From contig JAAEAF010000128.1 in NCBI GenBank assembly GCA_011037195.1, positions 124,001-188,000 of the forward strand: 64,000 nt of DNA, read 5' to 3'. Made by a program: the position numbers and the translations under genes. The notes beneath the pieces are model-generated. The model was not told the DNA's origin. It was given only the letters and a program-made list of their open reading frames with translations, and did no database searches. Each line of letters begins with the position of its first letter. The stretch's first letter is position 1. Shown piece after piece: positions 38,397 through 49,500 of this stretch. This DNA is from Triatoma infestans (Eukaryota; Arthropoda; Insecta; Hemiptera; Reduviidae).

Positions 38397-39060
38397 CGGA
38401 AGTACCACTTTACTAGTTAGATTTTTTACTTTTTTGCCATTTTCTCAAAAATGGCTCCGACGATTTTTTTTAAACATTAAACATCAACCACACATACAAA
38501 GAGCTACAACTTTTATTAGAAACATTTCTCCGGGAAAATGCAATGAAGGGCACTTTTGGGGGAGGGGTGGGGTTAGGTTTTATCTAACGTGCTATTTCAG
38601 TTTATTTCACAATCTGTCTCTAAATAATGTTAATTAGAATTAAATATGTTGTTGAAATTCCGAGTTTGAAAAACATCGGTAACCGGACAGTGCGTTACTT
38701 TACCACTTACTCAAATATTTATTCACTTTTTTCAAAAATTTTCCTCAAAATGGCTCTCCGGACGATTTTATGAAACTTCGTATATAAACTAAACATGCAC
38801 AGATCTACAACTTTTATCTAAAACATTTCTCTGGGAAAATTCTTTTAAGGGCACTTTTAGGGGAGGGGTAGGGTTAGATTTTCATCTAAAGTGCTATCCT
38901 AGTTGATTATACAATTCTGTCATCCAAACATAATTAGTTAGAAATAAATGGATGGCTGAAATTCCAAGTTTCAAGAAAATTAGTAAACCGGAAGTGCGCT
39001 TTTACTGAACAATTTTTTCAGTTTTCGACGAATTTCATTAAATTTGGTACACAAACTATA
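38397..39060 (+). repeat. internal tandem units of the Helentron-like element
   Basis: The phrase ACATTTCTCYGGGAAAAT recurs at 38522 and 38823, a period of about 301 bp, with flanking text conserved; a partial third unit precedes. The copies at 17592/17884, 44142/44428 and 49387/49673 show the same doubling at 286-293 bp. Confidence 0.7.
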
Positions 39061-39376
39061 AAATTTGAAAATTATAATTTTGAGAACTGGAGTAAGAGAA
39101 AGTTGTGTGAGTGTTTCACACCAGATTTTTTTAGATAAATATGGTTAGTGCAAAATTTAAGAAGTTCCAATTTATTTAATTTTTGTATGTGTATATTATT
39201 TTCTACATTCTACTTGTTGTGCAATATATTCTAAGTCACTTCTTTAACCTAAGTACTTCATAGTCATCACTATTTAATTTTGTTAACCTCTTGTACCAAG
39301 CTATTTTGTACAACTTTGCGAGCTATTACCGGCTTTGCCGCTTGCTCATTTGTAGTAATAATAATAATAATAATAT

Positions 39377-39765
39377 ATTGTTCTACTATCCATATAATAT
39401 TAATATACATTAAGCATGGCTAGAATTCCAAATTTGAAGAAAATCGGTTAGCCGAAAGTGCGACCTTTAGAGTAGGTTTTTGAGATTTTTGGAATTTTGT
39501 CAAAACATCTAAATCGATTTCCTTTATACTTGGTATGTTAACTGCACAGTTATAAACGTATCACTTTTATTTGAAACATTTAAAAAAAAAAAATGAGAAT
39601 GAATATTTGTGTGAATTTGGGCGTTTAATTTTAAATGTTATATGAAGTTGATATTTTTGGTGTTCTTTACTGGGCCAAAATATAAACACTTAATGAAAAT
39701 TTTTCATTTTATATAATATAACTGCAGTAACAGGAGTTAGAGAAAGTGTGAGTATTTCAAACCAG
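39377..39765 (+). mobile_element. Helentron-like element, right part (split by LINE)
   Basis: Continues the copy interrupted at 35402, at the homologous point of the reference, and ends near GGAGTTAGAGAAAG (39734), hairpin remnant and CCAG. A new left end (ACTTTCTCTTATTGG) starts at 39768. Confidence 0.6.
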
Positions 39766-39767
39766 TT

Positions 39768-39830
39768 TTTACTTTCTCTTATTGGAAGAAGTGGAATAAT
39801 TTGGTTATTACGTATAATATAAAAATCCAA
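39768..39830 (+). mobile_element. Helentron-like left-end fragment
   Basis: ACTTTCTCTTATTGGAAGAAG resembles the left terminus and starts directly after the previous copy's right end; homology fades within 60 bp. Confidence 0.45.
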
Positions 39831-40394
39831 TGAAAATAAGTACATTTATTAAGATAAAAGTATGTTTTGTTGGAACGGATTTATTATTATTATGGTAAAA
39901 TATTGCATGATAAAGTAGATAACATCTCTATCAAAAATATATTAGAATTCAATAACCAAGCATGCAATTCGGGCTCGCAGTGTGACAGAAGTCTTCAATT
40001 TATTAACGCTTCGAGAGGTAGAAATTAAATATATTTTATATTAATATTAGGATTACTTTTTTCTTGCACATATTGTTTTATTTACCTTGTAGGACTCTAA
40101 TTCTATTTGTTAATAGCAAAATTCTAATATGTCTAATTCAATCATAAATAATTAGTTGTTAAAATAGATGTTTTAAACATTTCCTAAATATCTCAAATAC
40201 TTTGTTTCTTTATTTCAACCAATATGCCAGCTCTTTTAAAATTTTCTGATGTCATTATGATAACAGAAAGAACAATTCAATGTTGCTCTTATGATTTTCG
40301 AAATTCTCGTATTAATTACATTTTATTTTCTTGACATTAAATTGTTATGGCTAATAATTAATGTATTGCTCGTTTGCTTTTAATATAAAAAAGG

Positions 40395-40540
40395 ATGAAT
40401 CGTACTTTAAGAAAGCGTTCTATTTCCAAGTACAAACTGCTGAAAACATCATGGAAATATCAAACGAAGGAATATTTTAATAATTCTACCCTTCATGGTG
40501 TTCGGTTCATCGCTGAGGAAGGTAGACCAACTTCTGAAAA
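40395..40540 (+). CDS. ppk: ppk-like gene, exon 1 (cytosolic N-terminus)
   Basis: Codes residues 1-48 and two bases of codon 49, donor GTAAGT. It contains FNNSTLHGVRFIAE, in which His-Gly is the invariant DEG/ENaC gating motif. Confidence 0.88.
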
Positions 40541-43500
40541 GTAAGTATTAGCGTTATAAATTACTTGTAAATTTAAATCATAGTAGTTTAAATAAAAATT
40601 GTTTTTTTCCCCCCATATATTTGGTTCTTTTATGCATCTTCTATTAATAGATTATTACTTTCTCTTATTTTTATCGTAGACTGATGTGGTTTTCATTTGT
40701 TTCTATCGGAGCAATTGTCACATTAATTATAATTGTATCTTTATGGGAGAAATTCCAAACAAATCCTACTATCACCGGCCTTGATACGGACTTCCATAAT
40801 TGGGACGTCCCATTTCCAGGGGTCACAGTATGTCCTAAAAATAAAACTTCTGCTAAATTAATTAATGCCTTCATTGAAAAGTAAGTAATCTATTGAGAAA
40901 ATCAAATACAAGAAAATGAAAACCGAAAGGTTCATATTAAAGAATTTCATAAATAAGACAACATATACCAAGCTCTAAATGCTGTTGTTCTCATTTAAAG
41001 AATAGTGTTTATAGATGTATTGAAAACTAATATAATATTCTAATATCACATACTTTTAGAACGTGGACGACTAAAGACCTCAGTAATGAAAAAAAGAAAT
41101 TTTACTTCGATTATATTAATCTTATATCAAATTTAACCTATTCGAACTTACAAGAAATAGATAAGTTTAAGGACGATAAAACATTACCACGGGAAAATTT
41201 CAGAAGCATACTTTTCTCAGTAAGTACAATTATATTCAAATCTAAAGTAAAATTTAGTTTAAATTTAGCTTCGAAACAAATTTAATATTCCTGATTTCGG
41301 ATATAATTCATTAGCAGTCTGCAAATGCATAGCTGTGTTTTCAAAATATTAAATTTCCATGAATTTATCTCGTTTTTATTTTGCTATATCTAAAAAATAA
41401 AATGGTATGATATATTTATTAATGAACTGCTTCATATATACAAATGGACATATAGTAGAAAGAAGAAGACGATGTGGCCTGCAACAGACAGCTAAACAAA
41501 GATATAAATATTAATAAACTTTTGTAAATTCAGGTAAAATACAGTTGTTCATTTCTTTAATTAATAATATTCAACCATCCTCAGTAGTCTTTGACAATTC
41601 ATGATACTTTTCATTTCAAATTTCTCCATTCTTACATTTGAGAAGTAATTGAAAAAACAAAAGTGCACGATAACAATATAGGTGCACAATAATATCGTGA
41701 ATAATTTACAGAAAAATATTTATTTGTTTGTGTTTGGTCGATAATACATGTTATAGCGTCCCTGAGTCCAAAATGAATTTTAGAAATTAGTGGGTATGTA
41801 ATTGTGAAATTACATAACTCAAAAACGGAAAATCATAGAAAGCGGAAACTTAAAGGACGAAAGTACCACATTACTGTTTAGATTTCTGAGCCATTTGCGA
41901 CTTGCTCGACCATGTCACCATCGATTTTCTTTAAACTTGAAATAATCATTACAAGAGTTACAACTTGATTAAAATATTTTGTCGGGAAAATTCATTTATG
42001 TGGGGGGGACGGGACGTTAGGCTTTCTTCCAAAGCATTCTATTTCACGATTTTCGAAAACAGCACTGGAAAATATTTTTATGGAGTTTCTGCGGAATATT
42101 TGAGCTGACCACTTGAGAACGTTGAAGGCGCTGCCAGAGGTTGTAGTAACATTCCGATGAACATTAGGCCGTAAGAACCAACAAGCATGATGCCATCATC
42201 TGACATGATGCCAACTAAACATTTAGTACAAATGAAGAAAATTTGTCAATTAAGATTGTAAGAGGAGTCATGCGAGCGTTTCACCTCAGATTCCTTGTTG
42301 TGTTGCCTCTGTAAGGTAACTATCAAATAGAGGAACATTATTCCACTTGTAGCAAAACAGAATTACAATTCCTTGCAAAATTCCAGTTTTAAAAAATAAA
42401 CTAAATTGATTTTTTTTTTTTTAATTTAAGGCGAGTCAACAACTTATAGCCATTCGCGCCCGAGCTTTTTGAGTGCACTACCGGCCTCTCGTTACTGAAT
42501 ACATTGTCCATCACCGGACACTGAGCTATAGAAGCTCCTAGGAAAAGAAAATTTAAGGGTAGCACCGCTGGATTCGAACCGGGGATTTCCGCGTGTAGTC
42601 CAGCATGCTAGCCACTCACATAATTCCCTCCCTTCCCCCAATAATGATTTATGTTGATTACATTCAGGTTGTAATGCGATGTGAAGATCTCATTCAAAAT
42701 TGCGAATGGAAAGGTATAAAGTACAATTGTTGCACAGGCTTTCTTCCAGTATTTACTGAACAAGGCTTCTGTTATTCCTTCAATACAATGCGCGCTGAAA
42801 TTGACTGGCCTTGGTGAGAAAATAAAAAATTACATGTTTATATATTAATATAATATAGATATATGTTCTATTATATAAAATAGATTATACATACATATAC
42901 ATAGATTTATATATACATATAATCAAGCTATTGTTATTAGAAACAATATCGGTTTTTAGAATTGTTCAGTTTTCTTTTCTGTCTTCATAGTCTTCAGAAA
43001 TGTTGATCTGTTTGTCCAGAAAAGTTTAGATTTGGAACTGTTGAGGAAATTATTATTACGAATTCATTTTCAACATTCCTAGACCCGCCAGATTAATAAT
43101 AAATCATAAATTAAAAACTTTTCAAGCAACTTTAAAACAAAATTCTCTGTTTCTTCGTCATACTTTTGGAAAATTTCTTTATTTATATATTTTTTAGTAT
43201 AATTAACATAACTATTTTTTAATATTTAGCATTTTTTCATTTCTCATGATCATAAATAAAACAAAAGATTTTTACTACGTGAAAAGTTCTTGTAAATATC
43301 TCTTGAAATACACTCGTCAGCTAACTCTCCAAACACTCCTATGAAACTAAGCACTTCAATTTTCGATTCATATTTTATTGTTTGATTCTTATATTAGTTA
43401 ATAATGTGATCCTTAATGAATGTAACTAAATGTGATCTGATTTACGCGGATTTCTATGAAAATAATGTATTATCGAATAATGTATTATTTCTATGAAAAT

Positions 43501-46500
43501 AAATAATGTACGAATTTATATCTTTCTAATAAAACTCAGTATTGTACTCGAGCAATTAGAAGCTGTTTCAAGTTTGTTTGGAGAGGGTGAGAGGTGTTAT
43601 AGGTTTCCCAGTTATATCCTAAGAGATTCATATCGGGAGGCCGTGCTGGGATTAAGTGGGATTGTGTTAAACATTATTTGTTCCAAAAAAAATGGGTAAG
43701 TACTTGAATTACATGCAGACGTGTATTAAGATTGAAAGAAGGCTGCGAAAGACAAGTCGAAACTCTAGAGAAAGACAAATCGAACTGGTCCATTTCTCTA
43801 CTACTGAGAGGTCGAGTAGAAAGGAGTCTTATGATAATTAATTATGTCCAAAACTTTTCATAGGTCCAAAGGTTTCGTGCGTTCGCATGAATTTTTCTCC
43901 ACTAAATGAGACATGGGTCAAGTCTATCACAGAGAAGGGCAAAATCTATCACACAATATAGAAAAATGTCTGCAATGTTTATTGTGTCAAAGCTCTATTT
44001 TGTATGACAATCATTGCAGTGTAGAATTCCTCAAGTAATTTTCAATTTTTTTTTCACTTTTTTGCGATTATCTCGGAAATGGCTCCAATAATTTTCTTAG
44101 ATGTGTTATATCAGTAACATATACTAACAGCTATAATTTTTGTTCAAAGCGTTTCTCTGGAAAAATTCATTTAATGCGGCCTTTGGGGAACAGGTGGGTT
44201 TATGTTTACTTATAAAGGGCTGTTTCAGTTTAATATACAATTCTATCATCTAACTATTATTAATTCGAATTAATATGTTGCCGAAATTCCAAGTTTGAAG
44301 AAAATCGGTTGACTAAAAGTGCGTTTTTCTAACCAGTTTTTTTATTTTCCTGCATTTTTCACGTAAAACACCTACGGATTTCTTTAAATTTGTTTACACT
44401 AGCTACGAATACTTAGACCATCGCTTTTGTTTGAAACTTTTTTCTGAGAAAATTCATTTAAAAATTTGGAGTTGGAGGGAGTGTATGGTTTCCTCAAAAA
44501 GTCATTTCATTAAGTTTAGATTCCCCAATTAATTTTATGATTACTTAAAGTAGTTTCAAGTCCATCCAATTTAATTTTAATTTATAATTTAAATCTACAT
44601 TTCCACATTAGATTTTTTTCTAACCACAGTTAGATATTGGTCTCTAGATTTACGAACTTTATTATACACTTCTACTTTCTATAATTTATTTGTTTAATTG
44701 TACTAATAATTAGTTCGACTCCTCGTTTTATGTTGTTGCGAAAAACTAGATTTTGAAATTAGCTCTTGCGTAGATTTTTCTTTATAGATAGTCTATTTCA
44801 ATACTTTGTGGACTGCGCCATCTGCATAAATTAAGGATAATATGTATAACTCCACGCTATAAAGGAATAGCTTCAAGGAATATAAAGGTAAAGCCAAGGA
44901 ATAGCTTCAAACTCCAGGTATAAAAAAAGTTTTTAAAATTATGAATTCCTTTGAGAAATTTTTGTGGGTGTTAATCAATTTTATTTTGTCCCACTAGTAC
45001 AAACGGCCAAACACAAAATGGCTGACACATTGGATTTTGCTTTTCGCCTAATTCTCTTCTGCCTTCTTTGAAATGAAACTTTTGAGTTTTTTCTTTATAT
45101 CTCACATTAATTTAATAAAACAGTAAATATTATGTTACAAATTACTTGATTTTTTGCATTTTTTTTTGTAATCATTGCACAATTTGATTATTTCTAAAAT
45201 ATCTAGGAAGGGAAAATCAGTAACAAAACTTCCATTCTAGATTTTTCATGAGAATAATTAGCTGTAAGTAATTAACCAATTACAGTGTAGAAGTAAAGCT
45301 ATCAAATGCGGGCGAGGTCAACATGATAATCTAAATTTCTGATTAGCCTAGTCATCATAACTCACATTTTATAATTTCCCTCCAAAATTTCTTCAAGGAA
45401 TTCATAAAATTCAGTAAAACTTTGCTTAGATTTGAAGTTTTTAGCTATTTATTATGATGTCCTTAATTTTACGGATGTGCGCCGTCCACAAAGCATTAAA
45501 GGGGGAAACTATGCTTGAGCAAATTCAATCAAAATCCAACAAAAACAATTAATTAAACAAGTTCTTTTAAGGGTGAGTCTCGTTCTTTTGGTTACAAAAT
45601 CCAGGTTTTCTTATATAAAACACAACATATAGCCTATACTAAAACCATCTAAGAAGAAAACATATAATACTATTTAGTTACAAATGATAGGTAATAATAA
45701 TGATAGAAATCATGGAAATCGGTAAAATGCTAAATATTCAGAAAGAATATGGAGTACTCCTTTTTTAAAACGAAACAGTGGCCAGTTCTCTGTACTTATT
45801 CTATTTATTTTAAATTTAACCGCAGAGTCCAAAGTTTATTGTATCACCCTGTGACTAAAAATCAGAAAGCTCACGCTTTCTATTGCTAACTTCAATTTTA
45901 TTCATCGTTATTACTCTCATTACCTTTATTATTATTATCATCCAACCTCGGGTGGGCTATATCCCGGCACTGCAGCCAACAGAGGCTTATTGTGCCACCC
46001 GCGATAGTTCCTAGTAGACAAACCCTCCCTACCTAAGGAGTTTGAGGACCTTCACCACCAGGTCATTTTGAGCTATTATCTCCTCAGTTCGCAAAGTACC
46101 AATGGTTTCATACCTCAATTTGATTATTGCAACGCAATCGAACAACAGGTGGGAGGCCATTTCCTCCTCTTCCTGACATAGTCTGCACAAGGGTTCCGCT
46201 CGAATGAGTTCTACCTTGTACAGATGTTTCCTGAACCTGCCATGACCCGTAAGCAGTCCCGTCACCAGAGAAATCTGGCTCCTACTCAGACCAAGGGTCA
46301 TTCGGGTTCTTCGTTTACACAGTCCTGGCATCATCCTTTTACTGTGTATAACACCCGGGCTTCTCCTCCAGAGCTCTTCATGCTTACTGCGACCCCACTC
46401 TCTAATCGCTGCACGAATTGCTCCGCCAGTTATTCCCAGGACCGGCTCTGGACCAATGAACGGAGTGTTAGCCCCGTTCCTGGCCAGTTGATCAGCTGTC

Positions 46501-49500
46501 TCATTACCCTCAACCCCTGCATGTCCAGGCACCCACAGCAGCTTGACCTTGTTGTGCCTGGAGAGTCTCGACAATGCCTCTCGACATTCTTTCACCAGGG
46601 ATGAGGTAGTTATGTAAGCCTCTAGGGCTTTCAGTGCAGCCTGACTGTCCGAGCAAATGCGTATGACCTTGCCCCTTGGGGCTCTACGCAGGTTCTCCTC
46701 GGCACAGACCTTAATGGCAAACACTTCAGCCTGGAATATAGTGGAATACCTGCCCAAAGGCCTCTCAATGAGTACCTCTGGGCTCATTCCGTATGCTCCT
46801 GCTCCAGCCCCACACTCCATCCTAGAACCATCTGTGAACCACAGAGGTCCTGTCCGGTAGCGTTTTTCCCACCCCTTGGACCATTCCGCCCTAGAACCTA
46901 GGAACACCCAAAATGGAACCTCGAAGTTGTATGTTGGACAGATGCTATCCTGGGCCATGTCTGTCACAGGGCCTGGGTTGACCTTTAGCAATGTCCAGAT
47001 GTTTGGCTAAGGAGCCACACTGTCTCCAAAGACCATGTGCACTGGCCCTCGCCTCCACTTGCACTAACAAGTGCAGCGGTGCCAAGCCCAGCAGCACCTC
47101 CAGCGCAGATGTCGGAGCACTTTTAAAAGCGCCCGTAATGAGAAGGCACGCCAGCCTCTGTACTCCACTGAGGCACCTCTTGGCTGTCTCCTGCTCCGTC
47201 TTAGGCCACCATACCACCGCGCCATAAGTTATGACCGGTATAATGGCCCGAGTGTATATCCAATGGGTCATCCTTGGAGTTAACCCCCAAGACTTCCCAC
47301 AGACCCGTGTAGCACAGCATAGCGACTTCTTAGCTTTCTGCACTATGTATTCTAGATGTGCGTTTCATGTGAGCTTAGTATCCAGGATAACCCCCAGATA
47401 CTTTACTCTATCTTTCACATCCAGTATCCTCCCGAAGAAGGACAGTGACTTATATTCTTCAATGTCCCTTCTCCTGGTAAATGGTACGAGAGTGGTCTTC
47501 TGTGGATTTACCCCAAGATCCACTCTGCAGCACCATCGTTCTATGCGCCTAAGCGCCTCTTGTAGGAGCTTCCCGACTGTAGGTCCGTGCCTGCCTCTGG
47601 CTACCACCACTACTCATTACCTTTAATGCAAGCTTATAAATAAAATCTTTCAGTGAAGGCTTGGACGTTGATTCCTCCATAAATCATAACCGACTGCCTT
47701 TGTAAAGGATGTGACTGAAAGCTTACTTCAATGAACTGGTCGTTCTCCGGCTTCTCTACACTCATACTCGATCTCTGAATGTCATAATGATAAACAGATT
47801 TGAGACCCACCTATGTGAAGTGCCCAATGACAACTAATTCTAATAAAGTCACCTTTCTACGAGATCTCTAATTAGTAGAGAAATGACACTGGACTTCTAG
47901 AAATTCAGTTTGTCTCTCGCTGTATTGTTTTAACCTCACATTACAGACTGTTTCAAGTAGATCCCTGAAGTAAATGTAGCTTCCGAACATAGAATACAAG
48001 AAGAAACAGTGGTCGTCCCTAGCCGCGTACTTCCAGGGGGTTATTGAAGACTTTATGAATGATCACGCGCGGTACTTCAAGTCTTGCCAATGTATCGACC
48101 ACCACAGCACTCAATCTCCAAGCTTTCAGTCAGGAATAGATAGTGTTTTCTACTTAACACCATTTGGTACATTAAAATTAAATAATATTCTAAAATTTCG
48201 GGGAAAAAATTTAATTGTCAAATAGTAAAATTTGAATCTATGAATAAGATTTCAACTTATTGTACTTTTATCAATTAGTCAACTAATCAAATGAATCTCA
48301 TTACTATTCATGATTTAATAAATATTAGTTTTAGCTTAATTACTTTACTTTTGAGGCATCCTTGAAGGGTTTTTGTCAGAAAGAACAGCATCCTTCCATT
48401 TTTACTCTTCTCTAGTCACCGTCTCGTCTCAATCACGGGATTCGAGGCCTACACCTCTTCCTGTTCTTCCTATACTCATTCCTTTACTCAAATAGGAAAT
48501 TCCTCTTTCTTCATTCTTCTGCCTTGACCACGTTAAATTCTTTTTATTGTTTTTCCTTCATTTTCTTTTCAACTCATATAATTTTCGTTATTTCATCATT
48601 CCTTATACTAAATCTCCTTGCCTTCCTAAAAAAACATGAAATCCATCATCTCATTTTTCTTTTTGTAGCATCATTAAACAATCTTACAAATGATATATAT
48701 ACTGATCATTAGATAAAAAGAATATGCTAAACGTATTGTATTTATATTAGATAATACTAAATAGAATTCTGTGATTTTTCTCATTAATATACAGGAAGGA
48801 GAAGAATTCAGCTGTTATAAATCTAACTACTCATTACATATATGAAACTGATACTCGTTGGTCTATATTATTTGATGGAAATGCAAAGAAGAATCCGTAT
48901 AGTGTGGGTATATTTCACAGCCTTCCATTATATATGCATTTTTCATCATTTATTTAAATCCAGTATTAATCTTTCAGAATAACTGTTTTCTTGTTATAGA
49001 TCTTAATTTTTCCAATGGTTTTAATAATAAAAACAATGTTTTTATGTGCCCAATGTTTTTATATTAAGTAAAATATACATATTGAATTACAGATATACAT
49101 TCATTCCTCTGACGAACTTCCGAGTATAGAGATGTATCCGCAGCATATTTGGACCAAAACAATTAGCAGGATACAATTCGCGTCTAAAACTACATACACG
49201 ACTGGTGAGCAATGTTGCAATCATAAAAACTGAATTATTAATATGTTACTAGGAAAAATTCCAAACATGTCAAATTATAGAATTTGAGATGTACCGGAAA
49301 TACAAGTTCTCCGCTTGGTATAACAACTACGTTGTTACAACTACAGTGTAACAACTACGTTGGCATACAATGATCTATAAATTTTATTTGAATCTTTTTT
49401 CCGGAAAAATTCATTAAAGGGCACTTTTGTGTGGAGGTGGGGTTAGGTTTTCCTTCTAAGTGTTATTTCAATTTATTACACAATTCTATCATCTAAATAC

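Larger units (their letters stand above)
38092..39125 (+). mobile_element. Helentron-like non-autonomous element, reference copy
   Basis: Left end ACTTTCTCTTACTCC (38092-38106) is repeated perfectly inverted at 39089-39103, but about 22 bp more follow on the right: a 6-bp stem, 5-nt loop hairpin (39105-39121) and CAGA, then a T run. Left flank is also T-rich. Asymmetric terminal repeats, a 3' hairpin and insertion in T-rich sites are the described hallmarks of Helentron-associated elements. A GT-rich microsatellite lies at 38218-38290 and a tandem unit of about 300 bp occupies the middle. No ORF; it depends on an enzyme encoded elsewhere. It sits in the 3' UTR of a LINE. Confidence 0.75.
35403..39376 (+). 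mobile_element. CR1-like non-LTR retrotransposon, dead and 5'-truncated
   Basis: Reads through an endonuclease domain (from KKGGGICVYVRK; GDFNFP at about 35707 and GKSDHLVL at about 35932), reverse transcriptase (36600-37300, SGVPQGSVLGPLLF and YADD intact) and the C-terminal region to 38047. At least three frame changes and in-frame stops break it, and RT motif A has lost its first catalytic Asp (YVVFKAAFD). The 3' UTR continues past an inserted Helentron-like element (38092-39125) to a (TAA)n tail at 39357-39375. It lies inside another Helentron-like copy. Clade call (CR1-like) rests on the RT and post-RT wording. Confidence 0.85.

Noticed and set aside
38092..39103. Ordinary MITE with terminal inverted repeats
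   Set aside because: The right inverted repeat is not terminal: a conserved hairpin and about 22 bp follow it in many copies, and no short target duplication was seen.
42560..42632. tRNA gene on the minus strand
   Set aside because: A and B boxes are those of a SINE head; the sequence runs into a SINE body and poly-A and does not fold as a full cloverleaf.
43493..43699. Extra ppk exon in intron 4
   Set aside because: Exons 4 and 5 join in phase at DWPW and the ORF shows no DEG/ENaC motif.
46224..47626. Several plus-strand ORFs of 67-131 codons
   Set aside because: They are opposite-strand shadows of the RNase H-bearing LINE, open only because that element is GC-rich.
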